Source: JBJHBY01 sp050485745
Lineage (GTDB): Bacteria > Pseudomonadota > Gammaproteobacteria > Pseudomonadales > CAMLJR01
Assembly (NCBI GenBank): GCA_050485745.1
Contig: JBJHBY010000007.1
Location: 1-34,282 of the forward strand
Length of the DNA stretch: 34,282 bases
Reading direction: 5' to 3'
Shown here: positions 24,030-31,278 of the stretch, in pieces
Position numbering within the stretch: position 1 is the first letter of the stretch
How the letters are laid out: each line of letters opens with the position of its first letter
Position numbers and translations under genes: made by a program
The notes under the pieces: generated by a model
What the model was told of the DNA's origin: nothing
Seen by the model: the letters and a program-made list of their open reading frames with translations, nothing else
Databases searched by the model: none

Positions 24030-24198
24030 GTAGGCCGGGTTAGCGGCAAAGCCGCGTAACCCGGCGCTCTCACCGTCATCTCATCTCGCACGAAGCAGGT
24101 ATCGGAGCCGCCCCGGGGAGCTTCATGGGGCACTCCCGGGTACGTCTGGGGTGGGTGGTGGCGCCGGGTTACGCGGCTTTGCCGCTAACCCGGCCTAC
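24030..24198. repeat. REPIN-like pair of 38-bp inverted repeats
   Basis: Positions 24030-24067 and 24161-24198 are perfect reverse complements over 38 bp, separated by 93 bp. Each is itself a hairpin (CCGGGTTAGCGGC, AAA loop, near-perfect return arm with one extra G). The outer ends read GTAG and CTAC, the head motif of REP sequences mobilised by RAYT transposases. No RAYT gene is in the window. Confidence 0.8.
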
Positions 24199-24332
24199 CC
24201 GCGATTCTACCGTTCGTGCTGCTGCCGCGTGTGTCTCGTGTCATCCCGGGTCGGGTGGCGTCAGCGCGACCACCGCGCAGGCGTCAAACCACGAAGGCGA
24301 GCCCGGTTAACTCACCGTAATGTCAGAAAAAG

Positions 24333-24348
24333 TTTTACCGTGGTAAAA
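24333..24348. promoter_or_regulatory. Palindromic operator candidate upstream of DUF1254 gene
   Basis: TTTTACCGTGGTAAAA has perfect 7-bp arms around GT, 41 bases before the ATG. It looks like a repressor site, but the regulator family is not clear. Confidence 0.4.
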
Positions 24349-24389
24349 GATGCTCGCGCGCAGAACGCACCACTTCAAGGAGAATCGCC

Positions 24390-25811
24390 ATGTACCCGGA
24401 ATTCCGAACTCGCCGCTGGATACGGAGCCTCTCCCTGCTGGTTACCATGGGCAGCGGGCTGGCCCTGGCGCAACTGCCGGACGAGGATGTGCTGGCCGCC
24501 AACGCCGCGCTGTTGCAGGAACAGCAGGCCTACCACGTCGGCAGCCTGGCCTACATCTGGGGTTACCCCATGGTGGACATGAGCCGGCAGATGCACAACG
24601 AGACTCGCCGCGTCGCGACAGAACAGCAGACCTTCGCCCCGGTCAACCACTTTTACCGCTTCGAGTATCTGGTCACGCCGGAGACCATGGGCAACCTGCG
24701 TGCCGCCAACAACGACACCCTGTATTTCGGCGGCTGGTTCGACCTCAGTGCGGAGCCGGTGGTGGTGCGCGCGCCGGATACTGATGGCCGCTATTACACC
24801 ATGGCGGTCACCGACTTTTACTCCGAGGTGCAGCACGTGGGCCGCCGCACCACCGGCACCGCACAAAAGGATTTCGCCCTCGTCGGGCCGCGCTTCGAGG
24901 GCGAACTGCCGGAGGCGCTGCACCCGGTGCATGTGCCCACGGAGCAGGCCTGGATCCTGGGGCGCCTGCTGGTGGATGACGAGGCGGATCTCGACGTGGC
25001 CCTGCCCCTGCTGCGTGCCTTCAAGGCCGCGCCGCTGTCCGCCTGGCAGCGCGGCGAGTGGCCCGAAGCCCCCCGCGCCATCCGCGCCGAGCCGCTGCAG
25101 CCGATGACGGACCTGGGCTTTTTTGAAGTGCTCAACCGCTGGCTGCGTGACAATCCCCTGCCGCAGCGGGATGCCACCCTGCTGGCCTGGTTCGATGAAG
25201 TGGGCTTCGGCCCCGCCAGCGAATTCGACGCCGCCAGTGCACCCGCTCCGCTGCGGCGTGGCCTGGAGCGTGCCATTGCCGATGGCCAGGCACTGCTGCG
25301 CGCATCCACCCGGCAGCCCCTGCCGGATGTACGCAACGGCTGGATCTTTCCCCTCGGCCTGGGCCGCTACGGCAGTGACTACATGATGCGCGCTGCGGTC
25401 GTGTACGGTGGCTATGCCAACCTGCCGGAGGAGAGCACCTACGTCGCCCGGGTGGTCGATGCCGACGGCGCGCTGATGAGTGGCCAGCACCGCTACCATC
25501 TGCACTTCGGTGCCGGGCAGCTGCCCCCGGCCGCCGCCTTCTGGTCGATCAGCGCCTATGACCTGCAGAGCATGAACCTGATCGAGAACCCGATTCGTCG
25601 CTACAGCCTGGGCAATCGCACCGCCGGGCTGCAGTTCAACGACGACGGCTCCCTCGACGTCTACATCCAGCGCGATGAACCGGAGCAGGGCCCCGCCAAC
25701 TGGCTACCGGTGGGCGACGGTCCCTTCTCCCTTGTGGTGCGCATCTACGAGCCTGAAGACAGCGTGTTCGACGGCAGCTATCGGCCGCCGCAGTTGCAGC
25801 GCCTGCCCTGA
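24390..25811 (+). CDS. DUF1254/DUF1214 exported protein
   Basis: The 473-residue protein starts behind AAGGAG (7 bases) and carries a signal peptide ending near GLALAQ. DUF1254 follows (AYIWGYPMVDMSRQMHNE, then NNDTLYFGGWFDLS) and DUF1214 forms the C-terminus (PPAAAFWSISAYDLQSMNLIENP). Both domains usually occur together in periplasmic proteins of unknown biochemical role, often annotated only by domain. The length is normal for the two-domain form. It seems to stand alone, with a palindrome just upstream and a weak hairpin downstream. I cannot assign a reaction. Confidence 0.9.
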   Translation: MYPEFRTRRWIRSLSLLVTMGSGLALAQLPDEDVLAANAALLQEQQAYHVGSLAYIWGYPMVDMSRQMHNETRRVATEQQTFAPVNHFYRFEYLVTPETMGNLRAANNDTLYFGGWFDLSAEPVVVRAPDTDGRYYTMAVTDFYSEVQHVGRRTTGTAQKDFALVGPRFEGELPEALHPVHVPTEQAWILGRLLVDDEADLDVALPLLRAFKAAPLSAWQRGEWPEAPRAIRAEPLQPMTDLGFFEVLNRWLRDNPLPQRDATLLAWFDEVGFGPASEFDAASAPAPLRRGLERAIADGQALLRASTRQPLPDVRNGWIFPLGLGRYGSDYMMRAAVVYGGYANLPEESTYVARVVDADGALMSGQHRYHLHFGAGQLPPAAAFWSISAYDLQSMNLIENPIRRYSLGNRTAGLQFNDDGSLDVYIQRDEPEQGPANWLPVGDGPFSLVVRIYEPEDSVFDGSYRPPQLQRLP

Positions 25812-25879
25812 GGCGTCGTTCAAGGGAAAGCACTGGACGGGAGACGCTGAAAAGTCGGTCGGACGTCTGGTGCCTGGAC

Positions 25880-25912
25880 GGCCTCGCAAGCTGATTCCGC
25901 CCGCTTGAGGCC
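25880..25912 (+). terminator. Imperfect hairpin after the DUF1254 gene
   Basis: GGCCT..CAAGC pairs with GCTTG-AGGCC, with two unpaired bases in one arm. It lies about 70 bases past the stop and has no T-run, so it is a weak candidate. Confidence 0.25.
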
Positions 25913-25915
25913 GGT

Positions 25916-25943
25916 TTGCGCAGTGGTCGGGCCAAGCTATACT
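25916..25943 (+). promoter_or_regulatory. Promoter candidate for the TPR gene
   Basis: TATACT at 25938-25943 is a good -10. TTGCGC at 25916-25921, 16 bases earlier, is a weak -35. The start near 25950 would give a leader of about 60 bases. Confidence 0.4.
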
Positions 25944-26010
25944 ACGGGCTAGCATGATGCTGAGACCATTGGCCGAAGGCCAATACAGGTTAATAGTCAG
26001 GGACGTCGTG

Positions 26011-26985
26011 ATGAAAAGCTGGATCTTTTCGTGCCGGTTTACCCAGGGAGTGACGCTGGTGCTGGTATTGGCCGCGTCGGCTATCGGCGGGGTTCTATTC
26101 GCGGCTCCGACCCTTTCACAGGCACTCCCTCAACCGGCATCTCCTTCTCCATCAGTTTCCGATATTCGTTCCCGGATCGAACAGGACGGCTGGCTTGATA
26201 TCTGTGGGAAATACCGGGAGTTTCTGCGGCACGCGGTGATTGATTTCAGTGCCGCCCCGGAAACCTGGCACGATCTGGTCTTCGTGAGGGCCGGGTGTCT
26301 GTCCGAAACCCGACGGGATTATGAGGCGAGCATTCTGCTTGAGCAGGCCCTGGCCATCGAGCCTGATTCCGCCATTCTATGGGATATGCTGGGCACCAGC
26401 TATTTGCGCGTACGCCGCCTGCAGGAAGCGATTCCCGCACTCAAGGCGGCGATCGATCTGGGGCGCGAGGGCGGCAGCCTCCATGCCAAGCTCGCTTTGG
26501 CCTATCTCCAGCTCGGCGCGCCCCTTCAGGGCACTCAGAACGCCCGGAAGAAACAGCAGCTGCTCGAGCAGGCAGAGCACCACCAACGACGGGCCATGGC
26601 ACTGGAGAATCTGCCAGACTCCCCGGTTCGTTACGCTGAGCTGGGAACGATCAAAATGGCCCAGGGCGACCACGTTGCCGCGATTGCGCTCTACCAGCAG
26701 GCTCTGGTCTTGCTGGATGGCGTCTCCTACCGGGATGGCATGATGCGCGAGACCCTGCGGGCAGAGTATCTAATGACGCTGGGGCAAGCCCAGTTTGCAA
26801 ATGGCGACCTGGATGTCGGCCGGCGAACGATGCAGAAGGCTATCAGGACAGCGCCGACAACCGAGCTGAAGGGCGTCATGAGTACAATTGCGGCCCATAC
26901 ATTGAATCCGGCTGCTTCGCCAGAGGCGCTCCACGAAAAAGCGCCAGGGCTGATGTCCACACCATTTATTCCATTGGATGAATAA
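26011..26985 (+). CDS. Exported TPR-repeat protein
   Basis: The chosen ATG has AGGGA 7 bases upstream and gives 324 residues; a start at 25954 lacks a site and adds a charged tail before the signal. A hydrophobic N-terminal helix (VTLVLVLAASAIGGVLF) serves as signal or anchor. Residues about 100-285 hold TPR helices (ASILLEQALAIEPDSAILWD, LQEAIPALKAAIDLGREGG, HVAAIALYQQALVLLDG). TPR domains bind partner proteins; none is identified. Composition is a little less GC-rich than the flanks. A short open frame with a good ribosome site follows 15 bases later. Confidence 0.75.
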   Translation: MKSWIFSCRFTQGVTLVLVLAASAIGGVLFAAPTLSQALPQPASPSPSVSDIRSRIEQDGWLDICGKYREFLRHAVIDFSAAPETWHDLVFVRAGCLSETRRDYEASILLEQALAIEPDSAILWDMLGTSYLRVRRLQEAIPALKAAIDLGREGGSLHAKLALAYLQLGAPLQGTQNARKKQQLLEQAEHHQRRAMALENLPDSPVRYAELGTIKMAQGDHVAAIALYQQALVLLDGVSYRDGMMRETLRAEYLMTLGQAQFANGDLDVGRRTMQKAIRTAPTTELKGVMSTIAAHTLNPAASPEALHEKAPGLMSTPFIPLDE

Positions 26986-27000
26986 TACAAAGGGGATTGT

Positions 27001-27167
27001 ATGCGAAAGGTTGGGTGGTGGTTTTTTGGTTATCGCTATTGGCTTTTCAGTCCCAAAGCTCAATGGCTGGCTGGGCATCAGCGATCATCACCGTTTGCGA
27101 CGGCCAAGGGTGTCGTCCTGTCAATCAATCTGTATGGATTAATCCCCCGGATACGTTCTGCTTTTAG
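27001..27167 (+). pseudogene. Possible frameshifted small secreted Cys-containing peptide
   Basis: ATG 27001 follows AAGGGG by 5 bases, right after the TPR gene. The direct frame gives a protein of no recognisable kind (75 residues, running into the hupE-type gene end). A T6 run at 27022-27027 sits early in the frame. With one extra T the frame would give a 55-residue product with a signal-like start (MRKVGWWFFWLSLLAF), a small-residue segment near SSMAGWASA, and three Cys in the tail, ending PPDTFCF. That reading looks more protein-like than the direct frame. It may be a homopolymer error, a phase-variable tract or decay. Confidence 0.3.
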
Positions 27168-27193
27168 TCGTTTCTTAGCTCTAGAAACTAAAG
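27162..27193. terminator. Hairpin between convergent TPR/peptide and HupE genes
   Basis: GTTTCT (27170-27175) pairs with AGAAAC (27183-27188). Outer TTTA/TAAA pairing surrounds a small bulge. A second, 6-bp inverted repeat (CCTGGT/ACCAGG, 27207-27224) overlaps the HupE stop. Together they likely separate the convergent units. Confidence 0.4.
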
Positions 27194-27211
27194 GCTTGAA
27201 GTTCCCCCTGG

Positions 27212-28279
27212 TCAGACCACCAGGATGACCACCCGCTGCCAGAACCACAGCCCCACCAGCGCACCCACGCCGTACAGTGGCAGGGTGCGCCAGGCGGGGC
27301 CGAATCGCTGCAGGCCCCGGGCGTGCAGGCCCTGTTCCCGGAGACCCAGCTCCCGGAGACCCGTATCACGCAGCGCCAGCCCGGTCAGCAGCAGTATCCC
27401 GACCTGGGCCAGCTGGCCCACCTCGATACCCAGGTTGAAGGCCAGCAGCGCCAGCGGGATCTCCCCGGGCGGCAGGCCGATGCCGGTCAGTGCTCCGGCA
27501 AAGCCGAGGCCGTGCAACAGCCCGAAGCCAAAGCCGATGAGCCAGGGGCGCTGCCGGATCAGCGTCTGCGGGTCGTTGCGGACCACCTCGGCAAAGGCCA
27601 CCACGATGCTGAAGGCGATCAGCACTTCGGCGAGGTCCTGGGAGAAATTGACGAAGCCCAGTACCGCGGCGGACAGGGTAATACTGTGGCCGACGGTGAA
27701 GCTGGTGATGGTGATCACCAGCTGTCGCGCGCCCCGCACCAGCAGGCACAGGGCGACCACGAACAACACGTGATCCACCCCCAGTAACAGATGCTCGATA
27801 CCCAGGCTCAGGTACTGCCGGAACATCGCTCCGCGACCGGCGCGCTCGGGGACGATCAGCCCCGGTTCGGTGACGCTCAGCACGCGCTGCAGGGTCTGCT
27901 CGCCGTCGACCACGCGCAGCACGGTGCTGCCAAGATTACTGTCGATGCCCGCCACGGCGATGCGGTGCCCCGCCAGCCCCTGGTCACCGCAGTCGATGCG
28001 CCAGCGGCTGCTCAGGCCGGTGCCCTCGATGGCGCGCTGTGGCTCCCCCAGGCTGTGGCAGTGTGCGGGCAGCTGTGGTTGCAGAGCGCTGCCGGCGCCT
28101 TGCAGCGGCGTCTTCCAGGTGACGTCATAGTGGTGTGCACCGTCCGTGCCGGGCAGGCGTTCCAGCATCAGCAGTGATGGCGCCATCGGATGGGCGCTGG
28201 CTGCGGGCAGCCAGGCCGGGCTCAGCAAACCCAGCAGTGCCAGCAGCAGCGTGATGCGGATGCGGATGCCGATATTCAT
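27212..28279 (-). CDS. HupE/UreJ family 2 membrane protein, probable metal permease
   Basis: The 355-residue protein has a signal peptide ending at the typical ASAHP, a periplasmic domain to about residue 155, then several helices. HupE/UreJ signatures are GIEHLLLGVDHVLFVVALCL, FTVGHSITLSAAVLGF and GLLHGLGFAGALTGIGLP, with intramembrane His and Asp that suit nickel or another divalent metal. Family members act in Ni uptake for hydrogenase or urease, but neither enzyme is nearby here. A pentapeptide-like run (TGLRE LGLRE QGLHA RGLQR) lies before the last helix. Its start overlaps the parvulin stop by 4 bases. It is last in a five-gene minus-strand row and may supply metal to the exported hydrolases (inference). 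Confidence 0.85.
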   Translation of the reverse strand: MNIGIRIRITLLLALLGLLSPAWLPAASAHPMAPSLLMLERLPGTDGAHHYDVTWKTPLQGAGSALQPQLPAHCHSLGEPQRAIEGTGLSSRWRIDCGDQGLAGHRIAVAGIDSNLGSTVLRVVDGEQTLQRVLSVTEPGLIVPERAGRGAMFRQYLSLGIEHLLLGVDHVLFVVALCLLVRGARQLVITITSFTVGHSITLSAAVLGFVNFSQDLAEVLIAFSIVVAFAEVVRNDPQTLIRQRPWLIGFGFGLLHGLGFAGALTGIGLPPGEIPLALLAFNLGIEVGQLAQVGILLLTGLALRDTGLRELGLREQGLHARGLQRFGPAWRTLPLYGVGALVGLWFWQRVVILVV

Positions 28280-29262
28280 GGCTGTCGCTCCGCCAGTGCC
28301 GGCCGGTTATCCAGCGGGTCGGCGGGGTGGATGACCCGGTAGCGTCGCTCCAGTTCCGCCAGTCGTTGCTCCAGGGTTTCGCGGCGGCGCTCGCGCAGGA
28401 TCTGCGCGGCAATCTCGTCACGTACCTCGGCCAACGGGCGGGCGCGAGCGGGTTCCTCCTCCGTGACCAGCACCAGGTGCAGGCCATAGGCCGAGGGAAT
28501 CGGCTCCGACCAGACCCCCACGGGCAGATCCCACACCGCCTTCGCAAAGCTGCGGCCGAAACCATCGGCCAGCTGGCGCTGCAGCTGTGCTCCGGGCATG
28601 GCACTGCCGTGGAAGGGGTCGCCGAGACGGCGTGCCGCCTCGGGATGCAGGCCGTCCGTGATGATGCGCTCGCGCAGGGCGCGGGCACGGGCTTCCTGCG
28701 CCGGGGTGTCCCCGGCGATGAACACCTGCTGCAGCTGGATGCGCCGCGGCAGCTGATAGTCCCCGGCACTTTGCGCATACCGCTCGGCGATATCGGCATC
28801 GCTGACCTGCCGCGATGTGCCGCTGGCCAGCAGAATCTCCGCGGTGGTCTCCAGGTAGCGTCGGATCACCGTGTCGGTGCGGTGCAGGTCGATGGCGCGC
28901 GCGGCGGCCACGGCCGCGGTGTCAGAGTCCGAGTCGTCGACCAGGCCCAGGAACCGGGCCAGCTGGGCCAGGCGCTGCTCCACCGCCGCGCTGCGCTCCA
29001 GGCCCGCATCCCGTGCCAGCTGGATCAGCAGCTCCGAGCGCTCCAGCTGTTCGCGGATGCGCTCGCGCTGTTCCGGGCCGACCGGGCCGCGCTGCAGTGC
29101 CTCCCAGTCGCGCACGCTCTGCTGCATCAGGCCGGGATCGACCACCAGCAGGGGCCGCGGCGTCAGCTGCTCCTGCAGGGTCGCGAAGACGAGCAGGCCC
29201 AGCAGCAGAAAATGCAGTACCGGCGAGCGCAGGGCCCACCGGGCTGCGGTCCATTCCGTCAT
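28276..29262 (-). CDS. Membrane-anchored parvulin-type peptidyl-prolyl isomerase
   Basis: Starting at ATG 29262 the product has 328 residues: an N-terminal helix (SPVLHFLLLGLLVFATL), a helical SurA/PpiC-like N-domain, and a rotamase domain at about 180-270 (IQLQQVFIAGDTPAQEARARAL, PFHGSAMPGAQLQRQLADGFG, WSEPIPSAYGLHLVLVTEEEP). It should assist folding of exported proteins in the periplasm. It starts 2 bases after the DUF3604 stop and overlaps HupE by 4 bases, so the three are translated together. It is probably a dedicated chaperone for the neighbouring enzymes or permease. An open frame upstream of 29262 overlaps DUF3604 and is not needed. Confidence 0.85.
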   Translation of the reverse strand: MTEWTAARWALRSPVLHFLLLGLLVFATLQEQLTPRPLLVVDPGLMQQSVRDWEALQRGPVGPEQRERIREQLERSELLIQLARDAGLERSAAVEQRLAQLARFLGLVDDSDSDTAAVAAARAIDLHRTDTVIRRYLETTAEILLASGTSRQVSDADIAERYAQSAGDYQLPRRIQLQQVFIAGDTPAQEARARALRERIITDGLHPEAARRLGDPFHGSAMPGAQLQRQLADGFGRSFAKAVWDLPVGVWSEPIPSAYGLHLVLVTEEEPARARPLAEVRDEIAAQILRERRRETLEQRLAELERRYRVIHPADPLDNRPALAERQP

Positions 29263-29264
29263 GC

Positions 29265-31139
29265 TCAGCCCTGCGGTCGATACCAGATGGGTGAGGTATA
29301 GGCCCGCTCCTGGATCGTTGCCGGGACGTCCGCGGGTAGTGGCAAGTTGTTGCGCAGGCTGTCCCAGGTGCTCCAGCGGCAGGTCGGGTTCTCCAGCACG
29401 CGAACGTAGTAGAAGGCACGCTGCGCCGGATTGAAATCCGGGTCGCGCCACTGGGTGCGCAGCTGGCTGTCGCCACGCTCGCGGTCGAAGTCACAGGTTT
29501 CCAGGGACACGCTGGCGCCGTTGTCCGGGCAACGATGGGTGTCCGGGTCAGGGCTCAGGCCGTCGGAGCAGGCCACGTCATAAACTTGCTCACGCTGCTC
29601 GCCGTCCTCGATCCAGCCCTTGACGATCTGCAGGCGCTGCAGCCAGGCGCTGGCCGGATCCTTCGCCGCCCAGAGCAGGAACTCCGGTGCGCCCTGCCCC
29701 GCCGGCAGGTCGCCGCCCATGGGGACGCCACTGGCATAGGCCTGTTCCAGCCAGTCGTGCTGGTCGAGCAAGTCCTCGGACCACTGGCGACCGCCGAAGA
29801 AACGTACACGGATGCGCGGGCCGGTGGTGGCGAAGGTCTCGCGACGCGCCATGGCATCGTAGATGTCCTCGCGGGTGTTGCTCTCCGCCCACACTCCCGC
29901 CAGGCCGGAGGCACCGTAGCGCAGGTGCAACTCGTTGATGAAGCTGCCCTTGCGACGCCGCTCCGGGGTGCCGTCGGCCATGCCGATCTTGCCGTGATAA
30001 TTGCTTTCCTCCACCGGCGAGCTGGCGTTGTGGCTATCGCTGGCGCCGATGACCCCAAAGCGATACGGGTTGAAGCCGCGCTCCTCTTCCAGGCGCATGC
30101 CGCGCAGCCAGGCGTCGCGCACGTAACCGCCCGCGGGCTGCACGCGGCGGCCGGTACCACCCAGCATGTCCTCAAGAAGCTCGAAATCCGCCCATTCATC
30201 GTTGGGAGAGAGCGCCGGGTGGGTCTCCGAGGTGCCCTTGATCTGGGTCATCTCCACGATGGGCTCGTTGCGCAGGCGCAGCTCCGCCCAGGCGGCATCC
30301 AGGGGCTCGCCGTCGAAGGCCACCTCGTCCGGGAACATCAGCCCATCGCTGAGGTTGGAATTGTGCGGGATGGCCATGACCTCGATACCGGCGGCGCGCT
30401 GCTCGTCCATCCACTGCCACAGGTCCCGCGGGTTGTAGCTGTCGAGGCTGGAGAAGGGCCGCTCCGGCACCTCGGCGCCGCGAAAGATCACGTTGCGGTG
30501 CAGGTTGGCATCGCCACCCCGCTCGCCACCGGATGAGGTCCATTCATAGGCGACAAAGGTGGTGAACTCGCCGGGCCGGTAATAATACTCCGCCAGCTCG
30601 ACGTACTCCTGCCAGATGCGATTGCGCAGTTCCGGGTCGACCAGTTCCGGCACCGGCTTGCCCGAGCCCAGCGTCATCAGGACCTGCATCAGGGCGCGAT
30701 GCGCTGCGGCACGGTCGTCTCCCGCCAGTTGCTGTGCCAGAGGCAGGTCGGCGAGTTCGCTGTCCGGGTCCGCCAGGCGCGGCAGGATGCCCATGTACTC
30801 CGAGTGGTCGGTCACCGCGATGAAGTCGAGGGGCTGGCCCAGCTGGATGCGCATACCGCTGGCATGCTCGATGGCCTGGCCCAGGGCAAAGCGGTAGGCG
30901 TCGTCCGGGGTGGAGCGCACATTGAAAATGAACGCGTCGGGCGAGTTCAGGGTGTGAACATGGGTTTCGCCAAAATAGGCTTCGCGCAGCGGGTTGCGGG
31001 GCACGGCGGCTGCCTCCGCTGCCGGCGCATCCCGAGTCGTGGCAGCGGGTGAGTCGGTCTGGCCGGAATCGCCACAGGCGCTCAGGCCCATTGTGGCTGC
31101 GATGGGCAGGGCGAGGGTCAGTGCACAGCGTCGCTGCAT
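29265..31139 (-). CDS. DUF3604 lipoprotein, predicted PHP-like metal-dependent hydrolase
   Basis: From ATG 31139 (GGAGG 9 bases upstream) the product has 624 residues. The signal ends in lipobox LSAC (Cys22), so it is lipid-anchored. Metal-binding motifs resemble PHP-type phosphoesterases: FGETHVHT (His60, His62), AVTDHSEYMG, IPHNSNLSDG and GASDSHNASS. DUF3604 proteins are common in marine and soil bacteria, but their substrate is unknown to me. The C-terminus has a Cys-rich segment (YDVACSDGL, HRCPDNGA, LETCDFDRE) that could form disulfides. It opens the tight three-gene group with parvulin and HupE, after sulfatase genes in the same direction. Confidence 0.9.
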   Translation of the reverse strand: MQRRCALTLALPIAATMGLSACGDSGQTDSPAATTRDAPAAEAAAVPRNPLREAYFGETHVHTLNSPDAFIFNVRSTPDDAYRFALGQAIEHASGMRIQLGQPLDFIAVTDHSEYMGILPRLADPDSELADLPLAQQLAGDDRAAAHRALMQVLMTLGSGKPVPELVDPELRNRIWQEYVELAEYYYRPGEFTTFVAYEWTSSGGERGGDANLHRNVIFRGAEVPERPFSSLDSYNPRDLWQWMDEQRAAGIEVMAIPHNSNLSDGLMFPDEVAFDGEPLDAAWAELRLRNEPIVEMTQIKGTSETHPALSPNDEWADFELLEDMLGGTGRRVQPAGGYVRDAWLRGMRLEEERGFNPYRFGVIGASDSHNASSPVEESNYHGKIGMADGTPERRRKGSFINELHLRYGASGLAGVWAESNTREDIYDAMARRETFATTGPRIRVRFFGGRQWSEDLLDQHDWLEQAYASGVPMGGDLPAGQGAPEFLLWAAKDPASAWLQRLQIVKGWIEDGEQREQVYDVACSDGLSPDPDTHRCPDNGASVSLETCDFDRERGDSQLRTQWRDPDFNPAQRAFYYVRVLENPTCRWSTWDSLRNNLPLPADVPATIQERAYTSPIWYRPQG

Positions 31140-31239
31140 CGGGACAGTCCTCCACGGCTGTCGCCCGGCGCTGGCCGGGCGGGGTTGGCTGGCTGGGTTT
31201 TTCCTGCCCTGGACGGCTGGCCTGGTTTCTGCCAATGGC

Positions 31240-31260
31240 GACCACCCGTCGCGGGTGGTC
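31240..31260 (-). terminator. Hairpin between MBL enzyme and DUF3604 genes
   Basis: GACCACCC (31240-31247) and GGGTGGTC (31253-31260) form a perfect 8-bp stem with a 5-base loop, 18 bases past the MBL stop. No T-run follows. A second hairpin, GCCCGGC/GCCGGGC, lies at 31163-31180 nearer the DUF3604 start. They may reduce read-through rather than stop it. Confidence 0.4.
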
Positions 31261-31278
31261 CTTCCCTGTGCCGGCAGC

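Larger units (their letters stand above)
23993..24389. other. 397-bp intergenic region holding a REPIN-like element
   Basis: No gene is visible. It contains the inverted REP pair at 24030-24198 and a 16-bp palindrome at 24333-24348 ahead of the DUF1254 gene. The rest shows nothing I can name. Confidence 0.5.
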
